Source: Kordiimonas sp. SCSIO 12603
GTDB taxonomy: Bacteria; Pseudomonadota; Alphaproteobacteria; Sphingomonadales; Kordiimonadaceae
Assembly (NCBI RefSeq): GCF_024398035.1
Contig: NZ_CP073748.1
Coordinates: 1,034,001 to 1,098,000 of the forward strand
Direction: 5' to 3'
Length of the DNA stretch: 64,000 nt
The translations under genes and the position numbers were made by a program. Positions 27,105 through 37,784 of this stretch are shown here, piece by piece (the first letter of the stretch is position 1; each line of letters starts with the position of its first letter). The notes under the pieces are model-generated. The model was not told the DNA's origin, ran no database searches, and saw nothing but the letters and a program-made list of their open reading frames with translations.

Positions 27105-27860
27105 ATGCGCCGCATGAAATGGAAAGACATATTTCTTCGGAATGGGGCAATGGTGGGTGCCGCACTAATATTTGGTGCGGCTTCTTTTTTGCTGCCTGTA
27201 AGTAGCGTGTATGCCGAAGATAAAGTTATTGCAGGTATTTCAAAACAAAGTGTGTTGCGCACCGCGTGGCGAGCAATACTTGACGAAACAGGCTTGTCAA
27301 TCGAACTTAAGACCCTTCAGGCAAAGGACCGAAGGTTACAGTTTGTTGAGGGGCGCATAGATCTTGATTGTTGCTCAATCCCTGAATGGCGAACAAAACC
27401 TGAAGAAATGGCAGTGCAGCTTTATACAGAGCCGTTTTTTGTGTCTGCTCAGTTTTTTATCTACCACGAAACAATGCCGTTTCACTATAAAACGCCAGCT
27501 GATCTGAAATCAAAAACCATTGCCATTATCAGGGGGCATGATCATCTCCATCAGGAGTATTTTGGCGATAAGGTTTTGGTTAATGATTTCAGGGAACTGT
27601 TTGAAGCGGTGTCTGATGGCCGTGCGGATATTGCAATTGTGAACGAACAGGAATTTAAGTTCCAGATGTCGCAGTATGATTTTCCTGTGGCGCAGGGGGA
27701 TGTGTTTCACCGTTTGGCGGCTAGGGCCAGAGTTCATAAAAGCCGGGCTGACCTGCTGCCCAAGTTAAATGGTGCAATCAAAAGGCTGAAAAGCAGCGGT
27801 GAAATCAATATGCTTATTGGCCGCGAGATGCGTAAGAGAATGTATCAATCCAAGCCTTAA
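27105..27860 (+). CDS. Orphan periplasmic solute-binding protein (SBP_bac_3-like)
   Basis: A 251-residue protein with a signal peptide (hydrophobic core about residues 13-35, cleavage probably after VYAE). The mature part resembles the small family-3 periplasmic binding proteins used for amino acids. No permease or ATPase genes are adjacent, so it may act as a sensor-type or stand-alone receptor. The ATG at 27105 lacks a clear Shine-Dalgarno; GAGGGG lies too far upstream, and an alternative ATG is at 27114. It converges on the phosphatase gene, and the two stop codons share the bases TTAA. Confidence 0.65.
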   Translation: MRRMKWKDIFLRNGAMVGAALIFGAASFLLPVSSVYAEDKVIAGISKQSVLRTAWRAILDETGLSIELKTLQAKDRRLQFVEGRIDLDCCSIPEWRTKPEEMAVQLYTEPFFVSAQFFIYHETMPFHYKTPADLKSKTIAIIRGHDHLHQEYFGDKVLVNDFRELFEAVSDGRADIAIVNEQEFKFQMSQYDFPVAQGDVFHRLAARARVHKSRADLLPKLNGAIKRLKSSGEINMLIGREMRKRMYQSKP

Positions 27861-28651
27861 GCTAGGTATATATCTCTCAGCTTTTCCAGGCGGTCATCAT
27901 CTAAACCAAGGGCCTCAGCGAAATAATTTTGCAAGCTGCCATAGTGTTTTTCAATAGAAGCATAGGCTGCATGCAGGAATGAGGCTTCAACTCCTGCCAG
28001 TGGTACAACGTCAGTCGGTTTGATGGTGCGTCCAGCTTTCTTTGAAATCCACTGTGCAATTTCTTCTGTTGCTGTGTCCAAGTTTACCGCGCGGTTGGTA
28101 AGCAGGAAATCTTCCATAATCTGCTCATCAGGAATATCCAGTGCCTTCATAAGAAGGGCGCCTGCAATCCCGGTGCGATCTTTCCCTGCGGTACAGTGGA
28201 AAAGAACCGCATTGCCTTTATGATCGTCAATCAGCGTGTTGAAAAATTCTCTCAGGCCTTCCGCATTCTCAATAGGGATAGTTTCAAAAGCTTTGATGAA
28301 TTGTTCATGTAACTCTTTTGCTGGGAAATCACTGTCTGAAAGACGGTCATAAAGTTCTTTAACCCATGCGGCTGCATTCCCGCCGATTGGTACTGCGTGA
28401 TAATCGGGTATCCAGCTGTTCGGCCAGCGAACAGGGTGGCGATCTTTCTCTCGGGGTGAGCGAAAATCAATCACTGTTTCGATATCGCGAGCGAACATCT
28501 CTGTGCCGCAATCTTCTGTCATATCTGATAAATGGCCAGATCTGAAAATGCGGCCTGGGCGCATATACCTGCCGTCTCTTGCGCGGTAGCCTGCCATATC
28601 GCGGAAATTTTTTACACCGCATAGGGGCACGATACGTGAATCGACGTTCAT
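27857..28651 (-). CDS. Tyrosine-protein phosphatase (IphP/Y_phosphatase3 type)
   Basis: A cysteine-dependent phosphatase of about 264 residues. The catalytic CX5R loop is HCTAGKDRTG, with C153 and R159 in the chosen numbering. The N-terminal region VKNFRDMAGYRARDG and DFRSPREKD are typical of this bacterial and fungal family. It may act on phosphotyrosine or phosphoinositides. I favour the ATG at 28651, which has AAAGG eight bases upstream; ATGs at 28684 and 28693 would add up to 14 residues. It is cytoplasmic, since there is no signal peptide. Its target is unknown. Confidence 0.85.
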   Translation of the reverse strand: MNVDSRIVPLCGVKNFRDMAGYRARDGRYMRPGRIFRSGHLSDMTEDCGTEMFARDIETVIDFRSPREKDRHPVRWPNSWIPDYHAVPIGGNAAAWVKELYDRLSDSDFPAKELHEQFIKAFETIPIENAEGLREFFNTLIDDHKGNAVLFHCTAGKDRTGIAGALLMKALDIPDEQIMEDFLLTNRAVNLDTATEEIAQWISKKAGRTIKPTDVVPLAGVEASFLHAAYASIEKHYGSLQNYFAEALGLDDDRLEKLRDIYLA

Positions 28652-28836
28652 AAACAGGCCTTTCTTAGGGTCGCGCGTATCCATACGACTCATGATACCG
28701 CAAAATTACTAAAACATTATGATTACGTAATGTTTTCTTAGGGCGAAATTAGCAGCTTTCAATTTCTTTTACAGGCTTGTCATTCAGTGTGCTTTCGCTA
28801 CATGATACGGAGACGAAAAGATAATAGAGGTTTTCA

Positions 28837-30042
28837 GTGTCCGAAACCATGCACCCTGAGGGGCCACTCGCAGCTTATGCTGCCTTGGAAAAAGAAGGTG
28901 AAATCCGTGCGGATGATGATCAGCGCAGGGTTCTTGAGTATTTTGAGCGCCTTTATGGGGAATTGAAGGATTATCCCGAAGTTGGGGATAAGTCGGGCGG
29001 GCTTGCGCTAAAGAACTGGCGTTTTTCCCGCTTGTTTCAGTGGTCGGGTAAGGACAGAAAGCCTCCCCGCGGTCTTTACGTATATGGCGGTGTAGGGCGC
29101 GGCAAATCCATGATTATGGATTTGTTCTATGAGATCGCTCCGGTAAAAGCGAAACGCCGGGTGCATTTCCATGAGTTTATGCTGGATGTGCATGCGCGGC
29201 TGAAAGAGTGGCGTTCTTTATCTGGTAAGGAACGTGCGGCACGTGGCGGAAGGGCTTCAGAAGATGATCCAATCCCGCCCGTTGCACGGCAATTGGCGGC
29301 TGAGGCAACACTCCTTTGTTTTGATGAAATGCAGATCACCGATATTGCGGATGCGATGGTAATCGCCCGTCTCTTTAAGGAAATGATGGAATGTGGTGTT
29401 GTGGTTGTGGCTACATCGAACCGGCCGCCGAATGATCTTTATAAAGATGGCCTGAACCGTCAGCTGTTCTTGCCGTTCATTGATAAACTCAATACCGATT
29501 TTGACGTGATCACTTTAAATGGCCCAACGGATTACCGCTATGACCGCCTTAAAGGGGTGGATACATATTACACCCCGGTGAATAGTGAAACCACGGCCAA
29601 GCTCTCTGAAGCCTTTTTTCGTCTGACGGACCGGGATGTTGAGAACCGGGATAAAGTACCTTCTGATGAGTTAACCGTTCACGGGCGTAAGCTGTTCGTT
29701 CCGAAAGCGGCTCGTGGTGTAGCGGTTTTCTCATTCAAGCGTTTGTGTGCCAATCCTCTTGGTTCTGCTGATTATTTGGCTATCGCGCGTGCCTATCACA
29801 CAGTGATCATGGTGGCGATCCCGCAGCTCAGCAAAGAGAAGCGTAATGAAGCGAAGCGTTTCGTAACCTTCATCGACGCGCTTTATGAGCACGGCGTTAA
29901 ATTCCTTTGCTCCGCTGAGGTAGCTCCAGAAGAACTTTATCCAGCTGGTGACGGCTCGTTTGAATTTGAACGCACCGTTTCTCGTTTGATGGAAATGCAG
30001 TCGGAAGACTATCTTGCCAGAGGGCACGGTATAGAGGCTTAG
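28837..30042 (+). CDS. zapE: Cell-division ATPase ZapE (AFG1-like)
   Basis: An AAA+-type ATPase of 401 residues. It has Walker A GGVGRGKS (84-91), Walker B LLCFDEMQITD near residue 165, and the sensor-1 segment VVATSNRPPNDLYKDGLNR. In E. coli ZapE affects Z-ring stability; mitochondrial AFG1 is linked to respiratory-complex quality control. The start is a GTG with AGAGG upstream. It sits upstream of the mdh-suc operon, a common alphaproteobacterial arrangement, but is separated from it by 371 bases. Confidence 0.93.
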   Translation: MSETMHPEGPLAAYAALEKEGEIRADDDQRRVLEYFERLYGELKDYPEVGDKSGGLALKNWRFSRLFQWSGKDRKPPRGLYVYGGVGRGKSMIMDLFYEIAPVKAKRRVHFHEFMLDVHARLKEWRSLSGKERAARGGRASEDDPIPPVARQLAAEATLLCFDEMQITDIADAMVIARLFKEMMECGVVVVATSNRPPNDLYKDGLNRQLFLPFIDKLNTDFDVITLNGPTDYRYDRLKGVDTYYTPVNSETTAKLSEAFFRLTDRDVENRDKVPSDELTVHGRKLFVPKAARGVAVFSFKRLCANPLGSADYLAIARAYHTVIMVAIPQLSKEKRNEAKRFVTFIDALYEHGVKFLCSAEVAPEELYPAGDGSFEFERTVSRLMEMQSEDYLARGHGIEA

Positions 30043-30413
30043 GATAGTTTCTCTGCATTGATGAGGGGCTTTTGGTTCGAGTCGTTAGAAAATAGGCTAA
30101 ATTTCACTGATATTTCCGCTTAGTTGATGGTTAGGCTTTTAATTCAGTTGAGTTTTGTTCATAAAAAATTGAAGAATATTTCCAATTATGTGTCTGGTAC
30201 GCACTAAATGCATAGCTGATGGGCTGAAAAAGTACGGCAAATGGGGTGTTTTTTTACTATGGTAACGTTTCGTCAACATATACGGGGCTAGGTAGAGTAA
30301 TCATGGCTTGTCTGAGGGACATAAACGCGCTAGTTACCACCTTGAATATTCTTTCGTTTTCAGTAGCGACCTCAAGCTCGTTGTCGCCAAACACTTTGCT
30401 GGAGCATAATTAA
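30043..30413. other. Non-coding stretch between zapE and mdh
   Basis: 371 bases without a recognisable gene or RNA. It probably holds the promoter and leader of the mdh-suc-lpd block; the best sigma-70-like match is listed separately. No terminator hairpin was found directly after zapE. Confidence 0.5.
30308..30336 (+). promoter_or_regulatory. Possible promoter for the mdh-suc-lpd block
   Basis: TTGTCT and TAGTTA are separated by 17 bases, about 80 bases before the mdh start. This is a fair -35 and an imperfect -10, so confidence is low. Confidence 0.3.
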
Positions 30414-31376
<963 letters not shown>

Positions 31377-31408
31377 TAGTAGGGGCACTCCTTTAGGGGT
31401 TTTGAATA

Positions 31409-32578
31409 ATGAATATTCATGAGTATCAGGCGAAAGGCCTGCTAAAAAAATACGGCGCACCTGTTCTTGCAGGCGGTGTCGCTTACACAGCAGCGGAAGC
31501 TGTTGACGCTGCAAAAGAGCTTGGCGGTCCTGTTTGGGTTGTTAAAGCGCAGATCCACGCTGGTGGCCGCGGTAAAGCGGGCGGTGTGAAAGTTGTTAAG
31601 TCTCTTGATGATGTTGAAGCAACAGCAAAAGAGCTTATCGGCAAAACACTGGTAACGCACCAGACTGGCCCAGAAGGTAAAGAAGTAAAGCGTGTATACG
31701 TTGAAGATGGCTGTGCTATCAAAAACGAATTCTACCTTTCCATGCTTCTTGACCGTGCATCTGGCAAGCTAGCGATCATGGCGTCTACAGAAGGCGGTAT
31801 GGATATTGAAGAAGTTGCTGAAGCAACTCCTGAGAAAATCGTAACAATCACGATCGACCCGGTAACTGGCCTTCAGCCTTACCACTGTCGCCGTGTTGCG
31901 TTTGGTCTGAACCTTGAAGGTGCAGCTGCTAAAGAATGTCAGAAAGTTGTGGCATCTCTTTATAATGCATACACAGATCTTGATGCCTCTCTTCTTGAAG
32001 TGAACCCACTTGTTCTTACTGAAGATGACAAGATGGTTGTTCTTGATGCGAAGATGTCATTCGATGGTAACGCTCTGTTCCGTCACGCTGACGTTCGTGA
32101 ACTTCGTGATGAGAGCGAAGAAGATCCGAAAGAAATCGAAGCTTCAAAGCACGACCTTAACTATATCAGCCTTGATGGTTCCATCGGCTGTATGGTGAAC
32201 GGTGCTGGTCTTGCGATGGCAACTATGGACATCATTAAGCTTAAAGGCGGCGAGCCTGCGAACTTCCTTGATGTTGGTGGTGGCGCAACAAAAGAGCGTG
32301 TAACCGAAGCATTCAAAATCATCCTTTCTGACGACAATGTAGAAGGCATCCTTGTGAACATCTTCGGCGGTATCATGCGCTGTGATGTGATCGCGGAAGG
32401 CGTTGTGGCAGCTGCTCGCGAAGTAGCGCTGGCTGTGCCGCTTGTTGTACGTCTTGAAGGTACAAACGTTGAACTCGGCAAGAAGATCATGGCTGAAAGC
32501 GGCCTTCCGATCATCACTGCTGACGATCTAAATGATGCGGCTGAGAAAGTCGTTAAGGCCGTGAAGGAGGCCGCGTAA
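31409..32578 (+). CDS. sucC: Succinyl-CoA synthetase beta subunit
   Basis: The nucleotide-binding subunit of succinyl-CoA synthetase (ADP- or GDP-forming). The N-terminus [19 protein letters not shown] and the ATP-grasp segment [18 protein letters not shown] are canonical. [15 protein letters not shown] lies in the C-terminal power-helix domain. It has 389 residues. The stop overlaps the sucD start as TAATG, indicating coupled translation. Confidence 0.98.
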   Translation: MNIHEYQAKGLLKKYGAPVLAGGVAYTAAEAVDAAKELGGPVWVVKAQIHAGGRGKAGGVKVVKSLDDVEATAKELIGKTLVTHQTGPEGKEVKRVYVEDGCAIKNEFYLSMLLDRASGKLAIMASTEGGMDIEEVAEATPEKIVTITIDPVTGLQPYHCRRVAFGLNLEGAAAKECQKVVASLYNAYTDLDASLLEVNPLVLTEDDKMVVLDAKMSFDGNALFRHADVRELRDESEEDPKEIEASKHDLNYISLDGSIGCMVNGAGLAMATMDIIKLKGGEPANFLDVGGGATKERVTEAFKIILSDDNVEGILVNIFGGIMRCDVIAEGVVAAAREVALAVPLVVRLEGTNVELGKKIMAESGLPIITADDLNDAAEKVVKAVKEAA

Positions 32579-33453
32579 TGTCTGTTCTTGTTGGAAAAGA
32601 TACAAAAGTTATCTGTCAGGGTTTCACTGGTGCGCAAGGCACTTTCCACTCTGAGCAAGCAATCGCATACGGCACAAACATGGTTGGTGGTGTAACACCG
32701 GGTAAAGGCGGCTCTAAGCACCTTGATCTTCCTGTGTTTGATACAGTGGCTGATGCACGTGAAGCAACAGATGCGAACGCTTCTGTAATTTACGTTCCTC
32801 CTCCATTCGCTGCGGACGCTATTCTTGAAGCAATCGATGCTGAAATCGAACTTGCTGTATGTATCACGGAAGGTATTCCTGTGATGGATATGGTTCGTGT
32901 GAAGCGCGCGCTTAAGAATTCTAAAACACGTCTTGTTGGCCCGAACTGCCCAGGCGTTATCACTCCAGGCGAATGTAAAATCGGTATTATGCCGGGCCAC
33001 ATTCACAAGCCAGGTAACGTTGGTATCGTTTCTCGCTCTGGTACACTTACATATGAAGCTGTTGCACAGACAACTGCTGCTGGTCTTGGCCAGTCAACAT
33101 GTATCGGTATTGGTGGTGATCCGGTAAACGGTACAAACTTTATCGATTGTCTGGATATGTTCCTTGGTGACGAAGATACGCACTCAATCATTATGATTGG
33201 TGAAATCGGCGGTTCCGCGGAAGAAGAAGCTGCTGAATTCCTGAAGCAAAGCAAAGTGAAAAAGCCTGTAGCTGGCTTCATCGCTGGCCGTACAGCGCCT
33301 CCGGGTCGTACAATGGGTCACGCTGGTGCTATTGTTTCTGGTGGTCAGGGCGGTGCTGAAGACAAGATCGAAGCTATGCGTTCTGCTGGCATCGTTGTGT
33401 CTGACAGCCCAGCAGGCCTCGGTACAACACTTCTTCAAGCTATTGGTGCTTAA
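32578..33453 (+). CDS. sucD: Succinyl-CoA synthetase alpha subunit
   Basis: The CoA-binding and phospho-histidine subunit. It has the CoA-site segment [15 protein letters not shown] and [19 protein letters not shown]. The phosphorylated His lies in [11 protein letters not shown] near residue 249. The 291-residue length is standard. It overlaps sucC by one base and precedes sucA by 15 bases. Confidence 0.98.
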   Translation: MSVLVGKDTKVICQGFTGAQGTFHSEQAIAYGTNMVGGVTPGKGGSKHLDLPVFDTVADAREATDANASVIYVPPPFAADAILEAIDAEIELAVCITEGIPVMDMVRVKRALKNSKTRLVGPNCPGVITPGECKIGIMPGHIHKPGNVGIVSRSGTLTYEAVAQTTAAGLGQSTCIGIGGDPVNGTNFIDCLDMFLGDEDTHSIIMIGEIGGSAEEEAAEFLKQSKVKKPVAGFIAGRTAPPGRTMGHAGAIVSGGQGGAEDKIEAMRSAGIVVSDSPAGLGTTLLQAIGA

Positions 33454-33468
33454 CTACTAAACAGAGGG

Positions 33469-36405
33469 GTGCGGCGTTATACCCGCACCATTTTGCCCAT
33501 GGGTGCAGACCTAGATCAAATCGCCGCGCTGGAAGGCGTAAGCCCACAATTCGTTGAAACACTTTATGAACAGTATATTGCTGATCCTACATCCGTAGAT
33601 CAGGGATGGCAGAATTACTTCTCCTCCCTTGAAGCGGGTATTTCAGCATCTGGCCCTAGCTGGGGTCGGTCTGATTGGCCACTTCGCCCGGATGATGACC
33701 TTACTACCGGTCTTGACGCGACAGACATGTTCATTGAAGCCAAAGGTGACAAACCTAAAGGCGCTTCGCTTTCAAGCGAAGATGTGCGCGCAGCGACAAT
33801 CGACAGTATCCGCGCTCTGATGATGGTACGTACATACCGTGTACGTGGCCACCTGATGGCAAACCTTGATCCTCTGGGACTTGAAGAACGTCCAACAAAT
33901 ATTGAGCTGGAGCCGGCAACGTACGGCTTCGGCCCGAACGATATGGATCGTCCTATCTTTATGGACGGTGTGCTTGGTATTGAAACCGCAACGGTTCGCG
34001 AAATTATCGCCATCCTTAAGCGTACATATTGTTCAAACATTGGCGTTGAATTTATGCACATTAACGATCCGGATGAGAAATCCTGGATCCAGCGTAAAAT
34101 CGAAGGCCGTAATAACGAGATTGAATTTACTGACAAGGGTAAAATCGCGATCCTGAACAAGCTGATTGAAGCTGTTCAGTTTGAACGCTTCCTTGGCAAG
34201 AAATACACAGGTACCAAACGTTTCGGCCTTGATGGCGGTGAAGCAATGGTACCGGCTCTAGAAGCTATTATGAAAACCGGTGGTCAGCACGGCCTTGATG
34301 AAATCATCATCGGTATGCCGCACCGCGGCCGCTTGAACGTTCTCGCGAACGTAATGCAGAAGCCGTACCGTGCGATCTTTAACGAGTTCTCTGGCGGTAG
34401 CTTCAAGCCTGATGATGTGCAGGGTTCTGGTGACGTGAAATATCACCTCGGTACATCTGCTGACCGTGAGTTTGACGGCAATAAAATTCACCTGTCCCTG
34501 AACGCGAACCCATCGCACCTAGAAGCGGTGAACCCGGTTGTTATCGGTAAAACACGCGCGAAGCAGGAACAGAAAAAAGATACTGGCGAACATAAAACAA
34601 CCCTTTCGCTTTTGCTGCACGGTGATGCTGCGTTTGCAGGGCAGGGTATTGTTGCAGAATGTTTCGGTATGTCTGGCCTTCGTGGTTATAACACGGGTGG
34701 TACTGTCCACTTCATCGTGAATAACCAGATTGGCTTTACAACAAGCCCGCAGTTTGCACGCTCAAGCCCATATCCATCAGATGTTGCGAAAATGGTGCAG
34801 GCACCGATTTTCCACGTGAATGGTGATGATCCGGAAGCCGTGGTATTCGCAACAAAGCTTGCGACTGAGTTCCGCCAGGAATTCAAGCGTGATGTTGTAA
34901 TCGACATGTTCTGTTACCGCCGCTTTGGCCACAACGAATCTGATGAACCAGCGTTCACACAGCCGCTTATGTATGCTGCAATTAAGAAGCATCCAAGCGT
35001 TGTGAACCTGTATGCTGACCGCTTGATCGCAGCCGGCGTTATTACCGCGGAGCAGTTTGCAAGCATGGAAAATGAATTTATCAGCTACCTCGAAGACGAG
35101 TTCGAAGCTGGTAAAGATTATTCAGTGAATAAAGCGGACTGGTTTGAAGGTAAATGGCAAGGTCTTGGCCTTGCTGATGAAGACCACGAGAAACGCCGCG
35201 CTGAAACAGGTGTTGCTGAAATTATGCTCCGCGAAGTTGGTGAGCATATCACGCAGTATCCGGAGAGTTTCAATATTCACCGTACGCTGAAGCGTGTGCT
35301 TGATAACAAACACAAGATGTTTGAAGAAGGCGCTGGGTTTGACTGGGCAACAGCGGAAGCAATGGCTTTCGGTACTCTGCTTCGTGAAGGTTACGGTGTT
35401 CGCCTTTCTGGTCAGGACTGTGGTCGCGGTACCTTCTCGCACCGCCATGCAGTGTTCGTGGATCAAAAAACTGAAGACCGTTATGTGCCACTGAAAACTA
35501 TTTCAGATAAAGCACACTTTGAGGTGCTGGATAGCCACCTTTCAGAATATGGTGTGATGGGCTTTGAGTATGGTTACTCAATGGCAGAACCAAATTCCCT
35601 TACCCTTTGGGAAGGTCAGTTTGGTGATTTCGCAAACGGCGCTCAGATTATTATCGATCAGTTCATCAGTTCTGCGGAAGCGAAATGGCTTCGTATGTCT
35701 GGTCTGACACTTCTCCTACCGCACGGTTACGAAGGTCAGGGGCCTGAGCACTCATCAGCGCGTCTTGAACGTTACCTACAGCTTTCTGCTGAAGATAACT
35801 GGCAAGTTGTGAACTGTACGACGCCAGCGAACTATTTCCACGTTCTGCGCCGTCAGATGCACCGTCCATTCCGTAAGCCACTTGTGATTATGACGCCTAA
35901 ATCGCTTCTGCGTCACAAGCGCTGTATTTCGAACCTTGAAGATTTTGGCCCGGGCTCTCAGTTCCACCGTGTACTTTGGGACCATGCTGAAAACGAAGTT
36001 GGTGGTTCTATCAAGCTGAAATCTGATGATCAGATTAAGCGCGTAGTTCTATGTTCTGGTAAGGTTTACTACGACCTTCTCGACGAGCGTGATAAGCGCG
36101 GCCTAGATGATACGTATCTTCTTCGTGTTGAGCAGCTCTTCCCATTCCCGGTGAATGCACTTTCAAAAGAGCTTACACGCTTCAAGAATGCGGAAAGCAT
36201 TATCTGGTGTCAGGAAGAACCTAAGAACCAGGGTTCATGGAACCATATTAACGAACCGCTTGAAGATACTCTTATCAGCCTTGATCTGAAGGTTAAGCGC
36301 CCTGTTTATGCAGGCCGTGCTGCAAGTGCTGCTACTGCAACGGGCCTTGCGTCCAAGCACGCAGCTGAGCAAGCAGCGCTGGTAAATGAAGCACTTGGTG
36401 GTTAA
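33469..36405 (+). CDS. sucA: 2-oxoglutarate dehydrogenase E1 component
   Basis: The thiamine-diphosphate-dependent decarboxylase of the 2-oxoglutarate dehydrogenase complex. The 978-residue sequence shows the E1o N-terminal segment (FVETLYEQYIADPTSVDQGW), GMPHRGRLNVLANV, the TPP/Mg region HGDAAFAGQGIVAE, and YRRFGHNESDEP. The start is uncertain. The GTG at 33469 has AGAGG too close to be ideal, and the ATG at 33499 (MGADLDQIAALEG) has no clear ribosome site but fits the family N-terminus. It is co-directional with sucB 59 bases downstream. Confidence 0.97.
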   Translation: MRRYTRTILPMGADLDQIAALEGVSPQFVETLYEQYIADPTSVDQGWQNYFSSLEAGISASGPSWGRSDWPLRPDDDLTTGLDATDMFIEAKGDKPKGASLSSEDVRAATIDSIRALMMVRTYRVRGHLMANLDPLGLEERPTNIELEPATYGFGPNDMDRPIFMDGVLGIETATVREIIAILKRTYCSNIGVEFMHINDPDEKSWIQRKIEGRNNEIEFTDKGKIAILNKLIEAVQFERFLGKKYTGTKRFGLDGGEAMVPALEAIMKTGGQHGLDEIIIGMPHRGRLNVLANVMQKPYRAIFNEFSGGSFKPDDVQGSGDVKYHLGTSADREFDGNKIHLSLNANPSHLEAVNPVVIGKTRAKQEQKKDTGEHKTTLSLLLHGDAAFAGQGIVAECFGMSGLRGYNTGGTVHFIVNNQIGFTTSPQFARSSPYPSDVAKMVQAPIFHVNGDDPEAVVFATKLATEFRQEFKRDVVIDMFCYRRFGHNESDEPAFTQPLMYAAIKKHPSVVNLYADRLIAAGVITAEQFASMENEFISYLEDEFEAGKDYSVNKADWFEGKWQGLGLADEDHEKRRAETGVAEIMLREVGEHITQYPESFNIHRTLKRVLDNKHKMFEEGAGFDWATAEAMAFGTLLREGYGVRLSGQDCGRGTFSHRHAVFVDQKTEDRYVPLKTISDKAHFEVLDSHLSEYGVMGFEYGYSMAEPNSLTLWEGQFGDFANGAQIIIDQFISSAEAKWLRMSGLTLLLPHGYEGQGPEHSSARLERYLQLSAEDNWQVVNCTTPANYFHVLRRQMHRPFRKPLVIMTPKSLLRHKRCISNLEDFGPGSQFHRVLWDHAENEVGGSIKLKSDDQIKRVVLCSGKVYYDLLDERDKRGLDDTYLLRVEQLFPFPVNALSKELTRFKNAESIIWCQEEPKNQGSWNHINEPLEDTLISLDLKVKRPVYAGRAASAATATGLASKHAAEQAALVNEALGG

Positions 36406-36464
36406 GGTTTAACAAATTTTAGTCTGAATTTTCGACTTATTGATAAAGGGTAGGAGCACACCCA

Positions 36465-37706
36465 ATGGCAATCGAAGAAATTGTAATCCCGCAAATGGGC
36501 GAATCTGTCGCTGAGGGTACGATTGGCACATGGCTGAAACAAGTTGGTGAAGCCGTGGCTCAAGACGAGCCTATTGTTGAAGTAGAAACTGATAAAGTTG
36601 CGATGGAAGTACCAAGCCCTGTGGCTGGTGTACTTGTTGAGCATATTGTTGCTGAAGGCGATACCGTGGAAATCGGCGCACTGATTGCGAAGATTGATAC
36701 AGAAGGCGCAGCAACGGCGGCACCAAAGGCTGAAGCTGCTGCTCCAGCCCCTGCAGCAGCACCAGCAGCGGCCCCAGCGGCAGCGCCTGCACCTGCGGCT
36801 GCTCCGGCACCAGCGCCTGAAGCATTGATGCCAATGTCTCCAGCTGTTCGCCGCATTGTTGAAGATTATAATCTTGATCCAACATCAATTGCTGGCACAG
36901 GCAAAGATGGCCGCCTTACAAAAGGCGACGTGATGAAAGCGATTGAGGCAGGTTCTGCTCGTACACTTTCAGCACCAGTTGCAGCATCTGGCCCGGTATC
37001 GAATGAGCCACGCGAAGAGCGCGTGAAGATGACACGTCTTCGCAAAACAATTGCTCAGCGCTTGAAGGATGCTCAAAACACTGCAGCGATGCTTACAACA
37101 TACAACGAAGTTGATATGACAGCAGTGATGGCAGCGCGCGCGAAATACAAAGATCTGTTCGCGAAAAAGCACAACATCAAACTTGGCTTCATGAGCTTCT
37201 TTACAAAAGCATGTTGCCTGGCACTTAAAGAAGTACCTGCCGTAAACGCGCAAATCGATGGCGATGAAATTGTTTACAACAACTTCGCAAACGTTGGTGT
37301 GGCGGTATCTTCTCCTAAAGGTTTGGTTGTTCCGGTTCTTCGTGATGCGCAGGATATGTCTTTTGCTGATACCGAGCTTGCGATTGCAGGTTACGGTAAG
37401 AAAGCCCGTGATGGTAAGCTGACAATTGAAGATATGCAGGGTGGTACCTTCACTATCTCCAACGGTGGTATCTTTGGTTCACTTCTTTCAAGCCCTATCC
37501 TGAATGCACCGCAGTCGGGTATTCTTGGTATGCACAAAATCCAGGAACGCCCAATGGCGATTAATGGTCAGGTTGAAATTCGCCCGATGATGTATCTAGC
37601 GCTTTCATATGATCACCGCATCATTGATGGCCGTGAAGCGGTGACCTTCCTCGTACGTGTGAAAGAAGCACTTGAGGATCCAACCCGTCTTCTACTGGAC
37701 ATGTAG
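36465..37706 (+). CDS. sucB: Dihydrolipoyl succinyltransferase, E2 of 2-oxoglutarate dehydrogenase
   Basis: The core acyltransferase of the complex. It has one lipoyl domain (residues 1-78) with lipoylated K44 in [10 protein letters not shown]. An alanine/proline-rich flexible linker (about 83-123) precedes a peripheral subunit-binding domain (about 125-165). The catalytic domain ends with the active-site [11 protein letters not shown]. It has 413 residues. GGAG lies upstream of the ATG. The repetitive linker produces a spurious Gly/Ala-rich frame on the other strand. Confidence 0.97.
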   Translation: MAIEEIVIPQMGESVAEGTIGTWLKQVGEAVAQDEPIVEVETDKVAMEVPSPVAGVLVEHIVAEGDTVEIGALIAKIDTEGAATAAPKAEAAAPAPAAAPAAAPAAAPAPAAAPAPAPEALMPMSPAVRRIVEDYNLDPTSIAGTGKDGRLTKGDVMKAIEAGSARTLSAPVAASGPVSNEPREERVKMTRLRKTIAQRLKDAQNTAAMLTTYNEVDMTAVMAARAKYKDLFAKKHNIKLGFMSFFTKACCLALKEVPAVNAQIDGDEIVYNNFANVGVAVSSPKGLVVPVLRDAQDMSFADTELAIAGYGKKARDGKLTIEDMQGGTFTISNGGIFGSLLSSPILNAPQSGILGMHKIQERPMAINGQVEIRPMMYLALSYDHRIIDGREAVTFLVRVKEALEDPTRLLLDM

Positions 37707-37784
37707 TAATCGGCAGATTGATCAATATTTAAATGGGTGGAGCATTCAGTGGTTCCACCCGTTCTTGTTAAAAAGGGACATAAA

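Noticed and set aside
36560-36856. Gly/Ala-rich frame opposite sucB
   Set aside because: It is the antisense of the sucB alanine/proline linker and has no ribosome site or family match.
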